Below are positions 44,456-53,377 of a DNA stretch of 64,000 nt, one piece after another. The position numbers and the translations under genes were made by a program. Location of the stretch: contig CAYJLF010000024.1 of NCBI GenBank assembly GCA_964371055.1, positions 21,173-85,172 of the forward strand, written 5' to 3'. Origin of the DNA: CAYJLF01 sp964371055 (GTDB taxonomy: Bacteria > Eisenbacteria > RBG-16-71-46 > CAIMUX01). Each line of letters begins with the position of its first letter. Positions within the stretch are counted from its first letter, which is position 1. Under the pieces are notes generated by a model. The model was not told the origin of the DNA and did not search any database. It was given only the letters and a program-made list of their open reading frames with translations.

Positions 44456-45544
44456 CTACTGCAGCTTGACCGTGCTCAACGTGACCAGCGCGAGCAGAAT
44501 GCCGATGATCCAGAAGCGAATCACGACCCGGGTCTCGGGCCAGCCCTTGAGTTCGAAGTGGTGGTGCAGCGGCGCCATCCGGAAGACCCGCTTGCGGCGG
44601 TAGCGGAAGGACAACACCTGGATCATGACCGAGAGGGTCTCAGCCACGAAGATCCCGCCGACGATGACGAGAAGGAGCTCGCGCTTGACCAGGACCGCGA
44701 GCACTCCCAGCGAGCCGCCGAGGGCCAGGCTCCCGGTGTCGCCCATGAAGACCTGAGCCGGATGGGCGTTGAACCACAGGAACCCGAGCGAGGCGCCGAC
44801 CAGCGCGGCGGCATAGACCGTGAGCTCGCCGCTCTGCGCGAGGAAAGGGAGGTTGAGGTAGTTCGCGAAGACGGCGTTTCCGGAGAGGTAAGCGAGGCCG
44901 CCGAAGGCGATGGCCGGCGGTACGATCAGCCCGACCGCCAGGCCGTCCAGGCCGTCGGCGAGGTTGACCGCATTCGACGCGCCCGTCACAACCATCGCGA
45001 CGAACGGGATGTAGAAGATCCCGAAGTCGAGCACCGCGGTCTTGAGGAACGGAACCGAGGTGGCCGTCACCGCGTGTTCACCGAACGGGCGTGACCAGAC
45101 GATGAAGATGCCCACGAGGGCGCCGACGAGCAGCTGCCCCGCGAGTTTCCATCGACCGAGAAGCCCCTGGCGGCGCCGGCGAACGACATGGAGGTAGTCA
45201 TCGAGGAACCCGAGGGCGCCCAGCGACACCGTGGTGAAGATCATGACCCAGATGCAGTGGTTCGAGAGATTGGCCCAGAGCAGCGTCGGCACGACGGTCG
45301 CGGCCACGATGAGGAGTCCGCCCATCGTGGGGGTACCGGCCTTGGTCTGGTGCGATTCCGGCCCCTCCTCCCGGATCTGCTGGCCGAGATTCCAGTCGCG
45401 CAGTCGCGCGATGAGCCACGGACCCAGCACGAAGGCGATGACGAGGGCGGTGATCGCCGCGTAGGCGGCGCGAAACGTGATATAGCGAAAGACGTTGAAG
45501 ACCGACCAGGTCTCCTGCAGCGGCACGAGAAGGTGATAGAGCAT
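44456..45544 (-). CDS. mraY: Phospho-N-acetylmuramoyl-pentapeptide transferase
   Basis: Membrane enzyme joining UDP-MurNAc-pentapeptide to undecaprenyl phosphate to give lipid I, 362 aa, ten TM helices. Motifs: HQTKAGTPTMGGLLI, GFLDDYLHV (Asp pair), NAVNLADGLDGLAVG, FMGDTGSLALGG and the His cluster PLHHHFELKGWPE. The length is normal. A GGA lies between the murF stop and this ATG (TGA GGA ATG), so translation is coupled. Confidence 0.98.
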   Translation of the reverse strand: MLYHLLVPLQETWSVFNVFRYITFRAAYAAITALVIAFVLGPWLIARLRDWNLGQQIREEGPESHQTKAGTPTMGGLLIVAATVVPTLLWANLSNHCIWVMIFTTVSLGALGFLDDYLHVVRRRRQGLLGRWKLAGQLLVGALVGIFIVWSRPFGEHAVTATSVPFLKTAVLDFGIFYIPFVAMVVTGASNAVNLADGLDGLAVGLIVPPAIAFGGLAYLSGNAVFANYLNLPFLAQSGELTVYAAALVGASLGFLWFNAHPAQVFMGDTGSLALGGSLGVLAVLVKRELLLVIVGGIFVAETLSVMIQVLSFRYRRKRVFRMAPLHHHFELKGWPETRVVIRFWIIGILLALVTLSTVKLQ

Positions 45545-45547
45545 TCC

Positions 45548-46993
45548 TCAGCCTCCGTTCCCGCGGCCCGACTCCGATCCGGAGGCGGGGGCGAGACGCT
45601 CGACCACCCGTTCGAGGGCCATGCGCCGTGAGCCTTTGAGCAGCACGAGATCTCCGGGCCGGAGCCGGACGCGCAGCCACTCCGCCGCTGCCTCGGCGTC
45701 CGGCACCCAGTCGACGATCTCGGAGGAGAGCGCCGAGGCGCGATTCGCGGTGAGTGCGGCCCGCGCGTCTTCACCGACGAAGAGTACCACGGGAAAGGCC
45801 CCCGCCCGGCGGCCGAGGTCCTGGTGAATCACGCCGGAGTGCTCGCCGAGTTCTCCCAACGCGCCCAGGACGAGGATGCGGCGGCCGGGATGGGGCACTT
45901 CACGGAGAAACGCCAGGGCAAGCAGGGTCGACTCCGGGCTGGCGTTGTAGCAGTCGAGAACCCAGTCGATCTCCCCGAGCTTCCTCGCCTCCATCCGCAG
46001 CGGCCTGTGGGGCGCGCGAGCCAGACGCGGCGCGAGCGCCGCGGGATCGACTCCGACCGCGTCGGCCGCGGCCAGCGCGGCCAGTGTCGAAAGGAGCGCG
46101 CCGCGTCCCAACAGGGGGATCTCGGTGGGTCCCGTGCGAGTGGTAGCGAAACGAGTTCCCTGGAGGGAACTCTCGACGGGACCCACCGGATGCCAGTCGG
46201 CCGCGGGATCGAGGCCGAAGGTGATCAGACGCTGGCGCTCGACCGCGCGCGGCAGACGCTCCAGCACCCATGGATCATGCGGAAGCACGAGGGGTGCGCC
46301 AGGCGCCAGTCCTCCCAGGATCTCCAGCTTGGCCGCGAGGATCGCCTCCCGCGACCCGAGAAAGCCGATATGCGCCGTTCCGACGTCGGTGATGAGAGCG
46401 GCGTCGGGTCGGGTCAGGTCGGCGAGGCGCGCGATCTCGCCGGGATGATTCATCCCCATCTCGACCACGCCGTACCGATAGGCGGCGTCGAGGCCGAGCA
46501 GGGTCAAAGGGACCCCGACGTGGTTGTTCAGGTTGCCGGGAGTGGCCCAGACCGGTCCGTCCCCGGCGAGGAGGTGGGCCAGGAGATCCTTGGCCGTCGT
46601 TTTGCCGCTGGATCCGGTCAGGCCGAGGATCGAGACCGACCCACAGCGTCGCCTCTGCGCCGCCGCCCAGCGTTGGAGTCCCAGCAACGTGTCGTCGACC
46701 ACCACCTGCGGCAGAGAAAGGCGGCCGTCGGGCCGGTCTACCAGCGCGCCGATCGCTCCCCCCGCGGCGGCGGCCGCGAGATGGCCGTGGCCGTCATGTG
46801 TTTCCCCACGCAGCGCGATGAAGAAGTCGCCTGGCGCCAGGGTACGGGTGTCGGTGTTGACCTGGCCGTAGCGGAACCGCCGACCATCCCCCGGATCGCC
46901 TCGCAAACGGCCCTCGGCATACGCCGCCACCTCGGCCAACGTCCAGGCGGGCCCACCGACGTCCGGCCCGCGCAGAGCGTCACGCGCGGTCAC
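45548..46993 (-). CDS. murF: UDP-MurNAc-tripeptide-D-Ala-D-Ala ligase
   Basis: Mur ligase adding D-Ala-D-Ala, 481 aa. The N-terminal substrate domain has VNTDTRTLAPGDFFIALRG. The ATP site is GLTGSSGKTTAKDLL. NLNNHVGVPLTLL, VVEMGMNHPGEI and DCYNASPES are characteristic of MurF. The GTG start overlaps the murE stop by 4 nt (GTGA). Confidence 0.97.
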   Translation of the reverse strand: MTARDALRGPDVGGPAWTLAEVAAYAEGRLRGDPGDGRRFRYGQVNTDTRTLAPGDFFIALRGETHDGHGHLAAAAAGGAIGALVDRPDGRLSLPQVVVDDTLLGLQRWAAAQRRRCGSVSILGLTGSSGKTTAKDLLAHLLAGDGPVWATPGNLNNHVGVPLTLLGLDAAYRYGVVEMGMNHPGEIARLADLTRPDAALITDVGTAHIGFLGSREAILAAKLEILGGLAPGAPLVLPHDPWVLERLPRAVERQRLITFGLDPAADWHPVGPVESSLQGTRFATTRTGPTEIPLLGRGALLSTLAALAAADAVGVDPAALAPRLARAPHRPLRMEARKLGEIDWVLDCYNASPESTLLALAFLREVPHPGRRILVLGALGELGEHSGVIHQDLGRRAGAFPVVLFVGEDARAALTANRASALSSEIVDWVPDAEAAAEWLRVRLRPGDLVLLKGSRRMALERVVERLAPASGSESGRGNGG

Positions 46994-48651
46994 GACCGAC
47001 CCCCATCGTTCCGTGGGGCCGACCGCCCGGACCCCAGGGCTTCGAGCCAGCGGGCGGCGACCTCGCGGTCATCGAACGGGATGGTCCGATCTCCCCGGAT
47101 CTGACCGGTCTCGTGTCCCTTCCCGGCGATCAGAACCGTGTCTCCCGCCCGAGCCTCGGCCAACGCGCGCCGGATCGCCTCTTCGCGGTCCTCCACCTCG
47201 TCGGCCTCGCCAAGCGCTCGAACGACGCCCGCGCGGATCTCCGCGCGGATCGCTCCGGGCTCTTCGGAACGCGGGTTGTCATCGGTGATGATGATGCGGT
47301 CCGCCGCCCGCGCCGCCTCCTCGCCCATCAGGGGACGCTTGGCGGAGTCCCGGTCGCCACCGCAACCGAAGACGAGGATCAATCGTCCCGCCGTCCACGG
47401 TCGGAGCGCCGCGACGGCGCGTCGGAGTGCATCCGGTGTATGGGCGTAATCCACGATGACATGGAACGGCTGGCCCCGTTCGATCGACTCCATCCGACCC
47501 GGCACGGCGCGCAAGCGGGCGAGTCCGCGCGCCGCCGTCTCCGGTTCGATCCCGAGCGCCCGGGCCGCCGTGAACGCGGCCAGGAGGTTGTCCGCCTGGA
47601 ACGAACCGAGAAGCGGCGACGAGAGATCGATCTCGCCCCCCTCGTGAGCGACCCGGAGCCGGATGCCGTCCGGCCGCGAGACCGCCTCGAGCAGGCGCAC
47701 ATCCGCGCCGGCGCTCCGCCCGAAGCGAAGCACGAGGTCGTCGCTTCGATGCAGAAGCCGCGGCATCCGCGGATCGTCGGCGTTGACCACGGCACGCGCG
47801 GGCGGTTCCTCCGGTCCGCGTTCTTCGCGACGGAAGAGGCGTTCTTTCGCCTCGAGATATGCGTCCATCGTGCCGTGGAAATCGAGATGGTCCTCGGTCA
47901 GGTTCGTGAAGACGACGCAGGCGAAGCGGGTGCCGTAACTGCGCCGCAGCGCCAGACCATGCGACGAGACCTCGCACACGCCGGCCCGCAGTCCGTGGTC
48001 ACGCCAGCGCGCGAACTCACGCTGGAACTCAGGCGCCTCGGGCGTCGTGTGCGCGCCCCGGCGCACGGGTACGGCGGCGAACGGCGGGGCGGGCGTATCC
48101 ACCCGGCCGGCGTAGGGATCCGGGCGGTGCTCCGCGGAGCCTCCGGGCTCCCGTTCCCGGAACGGCTCTTCCGGATCGACCTCGACGCCACGTCCTGGGG
48201 TCCCGGAACCCAGCGTACCCAGCACGGCCGAGGGCCATCCTGCCTCGAGATGGATCGCATGAAGCATCCACGCCACGGAGGTCTTCCCGTTCGTTCCGGT
48301 CACACCGGTCAGGGTGAGCGCACGGCTGGGATGATGGTGGAAGGCGCAACTCAGGAGGGCGAGCGCTCGCCGGGTGTCCTCGACGCGGAGATAGGGCACG
48401 GGTCGAAGCGACGCCTCCAGCCCCGGCTCCTCGCCCACCACGAGGCTCGCGCCGGCGCGCGCGGCCGCCGTCGCGAACCGGTGCCCGTCGTGATCCCGTC
48501 CGGCCAGGCAAACGAAGACCGACCCGGGTCCGCATCGCCGGCTGTCGTACTCCACCCCCGTGACGACCATCCCCCGCGGGGGGGCGACATCACCTCGCGG
48601 GTTCAGGCCGGTCAAGGCCGGCAGTAATTGCCCAAGCGGCACGACGCTCAC
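46990..48651 (-). CDS. murE: UDP-MurNAc-L-Ala-D-Glu:meso-diaminopimelate ligase
   Basis: Mur ligase adding the third residue of the stem peptide, 553 aa. Motifs are VEYDSRRCGPGSVFVCL, TGVTGTNGKTSVAWML, NLTEDHLDFHGTM and DYAHTPDAL. TDDNPRSEEP contains DNPR, the signature for meso-diaminopimelate rather than Lys. An insertion of about 50 residues (roughly 140-195) after the first ATP-site strand is rich in Pro, Glu and Arg. GTG at 48651 with GGAG upstream is chosen. This start lies inside ftsI, giving a 62-nt overlap. Confidence 0.95.
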   Translation of the reverse strand: MSVVPLGQLLPALTGLNPRGDVAPPRGMVVTGVEYDSRRCGPGSVFVCLAGRDHDGHRFATAAARAGASLVVGEEPGLEASLRPVPYLRVEDTRRALALLSCAFHHHPSRALTLTGVTGTNGKTSVAWMLHAIHLEAGWPSAVLGTLGSGTPGRGVEVDPEEPFREREPGGSAEHRPDPYAGRVDTPAPPFAAVPVRRGAHTTPEAPEFQREFARWRDHGLRAGVCEVSSHGLALRRSYGTRFACVVFTNLTEDHLDFHGTMDAYLEAKERLFRREERGPEEPPARAVVNADDPRMPRLLHRSDDLVLRFGRSAGADVRLLEAVSRPDGIRLRVAHEGGEIDLSSPLLGSFQADNLLAAFTAARALGIEPETAARGLARLRAVPGRMESIERGQPFHVIVDYAHTPDALRRAVAALRPWTAGRLILVFGCGGDRDSAKRPLMGEEAARAADRIIITDDNPRSEEPGAIRAEIRAGVVRALGEADEVEDREEAIRRALAEARAGDTVLIAGKGHETGQIRGDRTIPFDDREVAARWLEALGSGRSAPRNDGGRS

Positions 48652-50788
48652 TTTCGAGGAACTCCATGTAGGCCCGGCTCGAATCCGGACCTGCGCTGAG
48701 AAAGCAGACCTGTCCCGGCGCGACATCCGCGCCGGGCTCCGGAGTCTGGGTGAGCACCCATCCTGCGCCGGCGACCACGGGGCGCGCGCCGGCCGAACGG
48801 ACCCGCAGAAGCGCATCACGCAGGGCGAGACCACGGAGGTCCGGCATCGTCCCCGGCGCCGCCGCGACACTGTCCCCCTCCGCCTGCAGCCGGATCGAGA
48901 TGACCGAACCCGGCAGGCACCGCTCTCCCGCGGCCGGAACCGAGCCGATGACCCGCTCTCCGGCGCCGACCAGGCGGGGGAGAAATCCGGCGTCGCGCAC
49001 CACGCGCCCGGCCAGGGCGGGCTCCAACCCTTCGACCGCCGGCACGGCGCGGCGTTCATCCCGTTCGCGCCCCACCCAACGCACGGGAGAGCGCCCCTCG
49101 TGGGGCACGCCTTCGCCGTCGATAAAAGGCCAGATGTCCGAGACGATCTCGCGGAAGAGAGGCGCCGCCACGTTGCCTCCGTAGATCGAGCTGGTCGGTT
49201 CGTCGAGCAGAACGAGGCAGACGACTTGCGGATCATCGTAAGGGGCGAAACCGACGAACGAGGCGACGTAGCGGCGCGAGCTGTAGGATCCTTCCTCCGG
49301 GATGTACTTCTGTGCCGTCGAGGTCTTGCCGGCCGGACGGAGCCTCTCGATCTCCGCCTTCTTGCCGGTTCCGTCGGTCACGACGCGCCGCAAGAGGCCG
49401 GCGAGCTGGTGCGCCGCGGCGGGGCGCAGCACCGGACGGACCACCTCGGGATCCCAGCTCCGCGAGACGGTGCCGTTGGGATCGCGCACGGCGCGAACCA
49501 GAAGCGGCTTCATCAGGTTGCCGCCGTTGGCCACGACGCCGTAGGCCATCGCCATCTGCAACGCGGTGCAGGAGATCTCCTGGCCGAACGCCATCGTGGC
49601 CAGCGAACGGGCCGACCAGGTCTCCGGCTCGGCCACGCGCCCCCTTCCTTCCCCGGGGAGCGAGATCCCGGTCGGCAGGCCGAATCCGAGGGCTCGTTCC
49701 ATCTGGTAGAAGCGTTGCGCGCCGGCCCTCTCGGCCAGAAGACCGGTGCCGATGTTCGAGGAGTGAGCCAGAACTTCCCAGAAGGGCACGACGCCGATCG
49801 GGTGGTGATCGGTGATCGGCCGGCCTCCGGGCATCGGGCGGCTGCCGTTCATGCAGTTGACCATCTCGTCCGGATCGAAGAGCCCCGCCTCGATCGCCGC
49901 GGCGAAGGCGACCAGCTTGTAACTCGAACCAGGCTCAAGGGCGTCGGTGATCGGGAGCGCGCGCAGCGACGGGCCGTTCCAGCCCGACGGGTCCGCGGGA
50001 TCCGCGCCCGGCACCTGCACGAGGGCCAGGATCTCGCCCGTCTGCGGGCGCGTGATGACACAGAACCCGCGCGCGGCGCCCTCCCGCGCGACCCCCGCCT
50101 CCAGCCGCGCGAGCGCGATCTCCTGCATGCGGGGGTGAATCGTGATCTCCAGGTCGTGCCCGGCCACCGGCTCCTCGATCGTGTGCACCTGGAATCCCTG
50201 GAGGTGCTCGCGCGTGGCGTCGGAGACGCGGATCTCGCGGCCATCGCGTCCGCGGAGCTCGGCGTCGAAGAGGCTCTCCAGCCCGCCGAGCGGCGTCTCA
50301 TCCCGGCCGAGCACTCCGATCACCGGACCACCTGCCCGCCCCGATGGGTAGAGCCGCTTCCCCTCGCTGCGCACGATCAGTTCCGGGAAGCGAGCCCGGA
50401 GGTCGTCGATCCTGGTCTCGGGCAGGATGTCGCGATTGAGCCACGCGAAACGGCTCCCCGCGAATTCCGCGAGGCGCTCGTAGACGAGTGCGGCGGGCGC
50501 GAGATCCAGAGAGTCGAGCGCCGTGGCGAGCGCATGCGCATCCCGGACCCGCGACGGATCGACGGCGATCGACCAGTTGGAGACGGAATGGGCCAGAACC
50601 GCACCGTCCGTGGCGCGGATCTGGCCCCGTCGCGCGGGAATCCGTTCCCGTTCGCTCTGCGACCGACGTGCTTCCTCTTCCCACCTCGCGTGCTGCACCA
50701 GCTGGACCTGCCCCGCACGGGCCACCAGCAACGCCCAGGCGCCGAGCAGCGCCCAGGACAAGAAGCGAAGCCTAAGGGCGTTCCCCAC
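48590..50788 (-). CDS. ftsI: Division-specific class B penicillin-binding protein (FtsI/PBP3) with PASTA domains
   Basis: Septal transpeptidase, 732 aa. An N-terminal TM (residues about 7-23) is followed by the pedestal (RRGQIRATDGAVLA). The transpeptidase has EPGSSYKLVAF (SxxK), AHSSNIG (SxN) and RPAGKTSTAQ, where the usual KTG reads KTS. Two PASTA-like domains close the protein (about 600-655 and 660-715; MPDLRGLALRDALLRV). PASTA on FtsI is usual in spore formers, Actinobacteria and several FCB lineages. The GTG start has GGAG close upstream and overlaps ftsL by 17 nt. Confidence 0.95.
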   Translation of the reverse strand: MGNALRLRFLSWALLGAWALLVARAGQVQLVQHARWEEEARRSQSERERIPARRGQIRATDGAVLAHSVSNWSIAVDPSRVRDAHALATALDSLDLAPAALVYERLAEFAGSRFAWLNRDILPETRIDDLRARFPELIVRSEGKRLYPSGRAGGPVIGVLGRDETPLGGLESLFDAELRGRDGREIRVSDATREHLQGFQVHTIEEPVAGHDLEITIHPRMQEIALARLEAGVAREGAARGFCVITRPQTGEILALVQVPGADPADPSGWNGPSLRALPITDALEPGSSYKLVAFAAAIEAGLFDPDEMVNCMNGSRPMPGGRPITDHHPIGVVPFWEVLAHSSNIGTGLLAERAGAQRFYQMERALGFGLPTGISLPGEGRGRVAEPETWSARSLATMAFGQEISCTALQMAMAYGVVANGGNLMKPLLVRAVRDPNGTVSRSWDPEVVRPVLRPAAAHQLAGLLRRVVTDGTGKKAEIERLRPAGKTSTAQKYIPEEGSYSSRRYVASFVGFAPYDDPQVVCLVLLDEPTSSIYGGNVAAPLFREIVSDIWPFIDGEGVPHEGRSPVRWVGRERDERRAVPAVEGLEPALAGRVVRDAGFLPRLVGAGERVIGSVPAAGERCLPGSVISIRLQAEGDSVAAAPGTMPDLRGLALRDALLRVRSAGARPVVAGAGWVLTQTPEPGADVAPGQVCFLSAGPDSSRAYMEFLESERRAAWAITAGLDRPEPAR

Positions 50789-51275
50789 GGCTCCGCCCCC
50801 CCCACCGGCGATCCTGGGCCAGAGCCTCCGAGAGAATCAGGCGCGAGCCGGAGCGGATCTCGGATTCCACCTGCGCCCAGAGACGCGGAGCGGGAGGGGC
50901 GGGCGTTTCGGCGACAGCCAGGACGCGAACCTCCCCGGCTGTACCGAAACCGGCCCTCTCGGCGGGAATCAAAAGGCTTCCGTAGGTCCGCCGCTGTTCC
51001 AGCTGATTAAGCGCGACCGTGAGGTCGGTGGCGAGCCTCTGGTTCTCTCCGGAAAGCTCGGTGATGCGACTGCCGCAGCACGCCACCTCGGTCGAGAGCC
51101 AGATCTTGCCCAACCCGTAGGCACAGAGGCCGACCACCAGAAGCCCCAGTCTCAACCTCCGATGCAGGCGCCCCCGTTCCTCCCGGAATCCGCGCCTCGC
51201 CCCCGGCCACGGCGCGGGTTCACGTCCCTGACCCCGCGCCGGGTCAGGCGCCATTTCCATCCCGGTGTTCCACAT
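50772..51275 (-). CDS. ftsL: Cell division protein FtsL
   Basis: Bitopic divisome protein, 167 aa, identified by position between rsmH and ftsI and by form. A basic cytoplasmic N-terminus of about 40 residues leads to a TM (LRLGLLVVGLCAYGLGKIWL) and then a short coiled coil (ITELSGENQRLATDLTVALNQLEQR). The C-terminal 60 residues are longer than in E. coli FtsL and contain Pro/Ala. ATG at 51275 overlaps the end of rsmH by 32 nt and has a run of G about 6 nt upstream; ATGs at 51260 and 51254 are alternatives. It would pair with FtsB. Confidence 0.85.
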   Translation of the reverse strand: MWNTGMEMAPDPARGQGREPAPWPGARRGFREERGRLHRRLRLGLLVVGLCAYGLGKIWLSTEVACCGSRITELSGENQRLATDLTVALNQLEQRRTYGSLLIPAERAGFGTAGEVRVLAVAETPAPPAPRLWAQVESEIRSGSRLILSEALAQDRRWGGRSRGERP

Positions 51276-52167
51276 CGCTTGCCCCCCCCTTTTCGAAGAC
51301 CCGCAGTTTCGCGCTGCGCGCCCGGCGATTGCGGCGCACCTCCTCCGCGCCGGGCCGGATCGATTTCCTGAGGAGGGGCATCCATGGCCCCGAGGATCCA
51401 TCCCCGAGCCGGATCCGATCCTTGATCCGGCGCTCCTCATGACTTGCGTACGTCAGGATCGCCAGGCGCCCGCCGGGCGTGAGCCAGCCTGGACAGCGAT
51501 CAAGAAATCGCTCGAGTCGTTCCATCTCCCGGCAGACCTCGACTCGCAGCGACTGGAAAATCCGTGACAGCTCATCCGCCCCCGTTGATCCCGGGCGGCC
51601 TCCGTCGAGTGTGCGGACCAGCGCTCCCGTGGACGTGATGGGATGGCGGGATCGCGCCTGCAGAATGCGACGGGCGTAGAGCCTCGGGCGCCGCACGCCG
51701 CCAAACTCGACGAAGATGCGGGCAAGCGCTTCCTCGTCCGCGTCGCGCAGGAGATCGGCGGCGCTGCGTCCGAGATCGGGATCCACGTCCATCCGAAGCG
51801 GACCGTCGACCGTGTAGGCGAGCCCCTTTTCGGCCCGGGCCAGGCTCCAGCTGTTGAGCCCGAGGTCGAGCAGGATGCCATCGACGGCACGAATTCCTCG
51901 CGCCGACAGCACGGGGTCGAGTTCGGAGAAGCTCCCGCGATGGAAGGAGACCCGGCCACCCTGTTCCCCCAGTCGCGCCTTCGCGACTTCCAGAGCGTCG
52001 GGGTCTTGGTCGAGGCAGATCAGCTGGCCACGAGCAGAGAGGACGCCGAGGATCGCCTCGGCATGCCCTCCTGTTCCGACCGTGCCATCGAGGTAGATGC
52101 CGTCAACCCGATGAACGAGTTCGGCCAATACCTCGGGCACCAGAACGGGCTCGTGAAGACCGGCCAC
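51244..52167 (-). CDS. rsmH: 16S rRNA (cytosine-1402-N4)-methyltransferase
   Basis: SAM-dependent rRNA methyltransferase (MraW), 307 aa. Motifs are HEPVLVPEVL, YLDGTVGTGGHAEAIL (SAM site), LICLDQDPDAL and VDGILLDLGLNSWSL, where most family members have DLGVSS. Later ones are FQSLRVEVCREMERLERFL and LTYASHEERRIKD. The GTG start at 52167 has GGGGGAAT 10-12 nt upstream. It lies 161 bp after the STAS-like gene. Confidence 0.96.
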   Translation of the reverse strand: MAGLHEPVLVPEVLAELVHRVDGIYLDGTVGTGGHAEAILGVLSARGQLICLDQDPDALEVAKARLGEQGGRVSFHRGSFSELDPVLSARGIRAVDGILLDLGLNSWSLARAEKGLAYTVDGPLRMDVDPDLGRSAADLLRDADEEALARIFVEFGGVRRPRLYARRILQARSRHPITSTGALVRTLDGGRPGSTGADELSRIFQSLRVEVCREMERLERFLDRCPGWLTPGGRLAILTYASHEERRIKDRIRLGDGSSGPWMPLLRKSIRPGAEEVRRNRRARSAKLRVFEKGGASDVEHRDGNGA

Positions 52168-52328
52168 GAATCACAATTCCCCCGGCAGACGAAACTGGCG
52201 GGAGACCAGGCCGACAGAGGCTGCTCCGACCCGAGGAGACGGGCAGGGAGCCAGAAACTGGATTGCCCGGGAGCGCACCTCCGGGCCGGCCTGATCCCCC
52301 ACAAACCGCGAAACGAACCGGCGTGATG

Positions 52329-52760
52329 TCAGTTCCGTGACGGAACCGGCAGCCCCCCAAGGCCGTCGATTCCAGAACCGCCACCGTGCCTCGAACCTTC
52401 GAACCAGCGCGACTCGACTCCGGGGGTTCCCCCCCCCGGCGCCGTCGCCTCGGGCTCCGCGACCAGGTGAAAGCGATCCCAGTCCTCCGCCTGGAGGGCG
52501 TAGAGCACGATCCTTTCGCAGTAGTCGCTGAGTCCCATCAGTAGGACCGGCCGCGCGGTCTCAAGGCCGCGACGGACAGCCCACGCGAATCGCTGCAAAT
52601 CCTGAAACCGGATGTGATGCGTCCGGGAGAAGTCGAGCAGGCAGGCCTGGTCGCGACGGCCGCTCAGCATCTCCTCTTTCACCACCTGCAAGGCCTCGGC
52701 GTCCACGCGCGGAGGGAGGCGGAAGACCCGCAGCAGAAGCGCTCCCTGGGTGCGTTCCAT
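52329..52760 (-). CDS. STAS-like small protein between mraZ and rsmH
   Basis: Protein of 143 aa. Its middle resembles a STAS (anti-sigma antagonist) fold: LLLRVFRLPPRVDAEALQVV, ACLLDFSRTHHIRFQDLQRF, then RPVLLMGLSDYCERIVL and AEDWDRFHLV. The loop where antagonists carry the phosphorylated Ser reads DFSRTHHIR, so a Ser or Thr is present. The last 45 residues are Gly/Pro-rich. Its ATG shares the A of the mraZ stop (TGATG), so it is surely translated with mraZ. A gene here is not part of the standard dcw order. Function is unknown; the STAS call is from pattern only. Confidence 0.6.
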   Translation of the reverse strand: MERTQGALLLRVFRLPPRVDAEALQVVKEEMLSGRRDQACLLDFSRTHHIRFQDLQRFAWAVRRGLETARPVLLMGLSDYCERIVLYALQAEDWDRFHLVAEPEATAPGGGTPGVESRWFEGSRHGGGSGIDGLGGLPVPSRN

Positions 52761-53245
52761 CACTGCCCTCCATCGCGCGCCGGTGGCGCGCCGTCGCGCA
52801 GAAACATCGCCGCGAGTTGCGACATGCCGAGGTTCATTGCCCCCGGCTTGTTCAGGTGCTCGCGGTAGCGCAGCTCCTGCCAGATTTCGATCCGATCCAT
52901 GTTGCCGACGATGACGACCTGATCCTCGAGCCCGGCGTAAGCGACCTGCTTGTCCGTCAGCGTGAGCCGTCCCTGCGCATCCAGCGAGCCGATCGAGCCG
53001 CCCGCCGTGAGGTTGCTGCGAAAGGAGCGCGCGAGATCGTTCCACTCCGTCCGCTCAACGCTCAGACGCTCATGCAGGCGCTCGAGGGCGACGGCAGGCA
53101 TGACGTAGAGGCAGGAATCGAAGCCAGGAACGACGTAGATGGTCGGGTCCGACTCCCGGGCAAGGAGTTCGCGGAAGCGTGCGGGCAGAGAGACACGCCG
53201 CTTCTCATCGAGCTGGTGTACGAACTCGCCCAGAAAGAGTGCCAT
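52760..53245 (-). CDS. mraZ: Transcriptional regulator MraZ
   Basis: DNA-binding regulator of the dcw operon, 161 aa. Two SpoVT/AbrB-like repeats are seen: FLGEFVHQLDEKRRVSLPARFRE and the second, GSLDAQGRLTLTDKQVAYAGL, with the family motif IEIWQELRYREHL. It forms ring oligomers and in other species binds repeats upstream of its own gene. AGGCGG lies 6 nt before the ATG. The first gene of the cluster, with a promoter at 53295-53323. Confidence 0.97.
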   Translation of the reverse strand: MALFLGEFVHQLDEKRRVSLPARFRELLARESDPTIYVVPGFDSCLYVMPAVALERLHERLSVERTEWNDLARSFRSNLTAGGSIGSLDAQGRLTLTDKQVAYAGLEDQVVIVGNMDRIEIWQELRYREHLNKPGAMNLGMSQLAAMFLRDGAPPARDGGQ

Positions 53246-53294
53246 TTGAACCGCCTAAACGCCACAAAGTGGGATCACATAGATCCGTGATGGG

Positions 53295-53323
53295 AGTCTA
53301 GGATTCGTCGCCCCGATTGACAA
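53295..53323 (-). promoter_or_regulatory. Promoter of the dcw operon (mraZ)
   Basis: On the minus strand TTGTCA (53323-53318), 17 bp, TAGACT (53300-53295). The leader would be about 43 nt. The -35 is 5/6 and the -10 is 4/6 to consensus. AAAGTGGGA (plus strand, 53266-53274) and TGGGA (53291-53295) lie between it and the gene and may be MraZ sites. Confidence 0.6.
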
Positions 53324-53360
53324 GAGGAAAGAACGAACGAGAAGAGAATTCCCACATTTT

Positions 53361-53377
53361 GCGATCGCATCGCAATG
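53361..53377. promoter_or_regulatory. Palindrome upstream of the dcw promoter
   Basis: TTGCGAT (53361-53367), CGC, ATCGCAA (53371-53377): a perfect 7-bp inverted repeat. Its centre is about 80 bp upstream of the predicted start site. A further half site TTGCGAC follows at 53380-53386. It looks like a binding site for a dimeric regulator. Confidence 0.5.
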
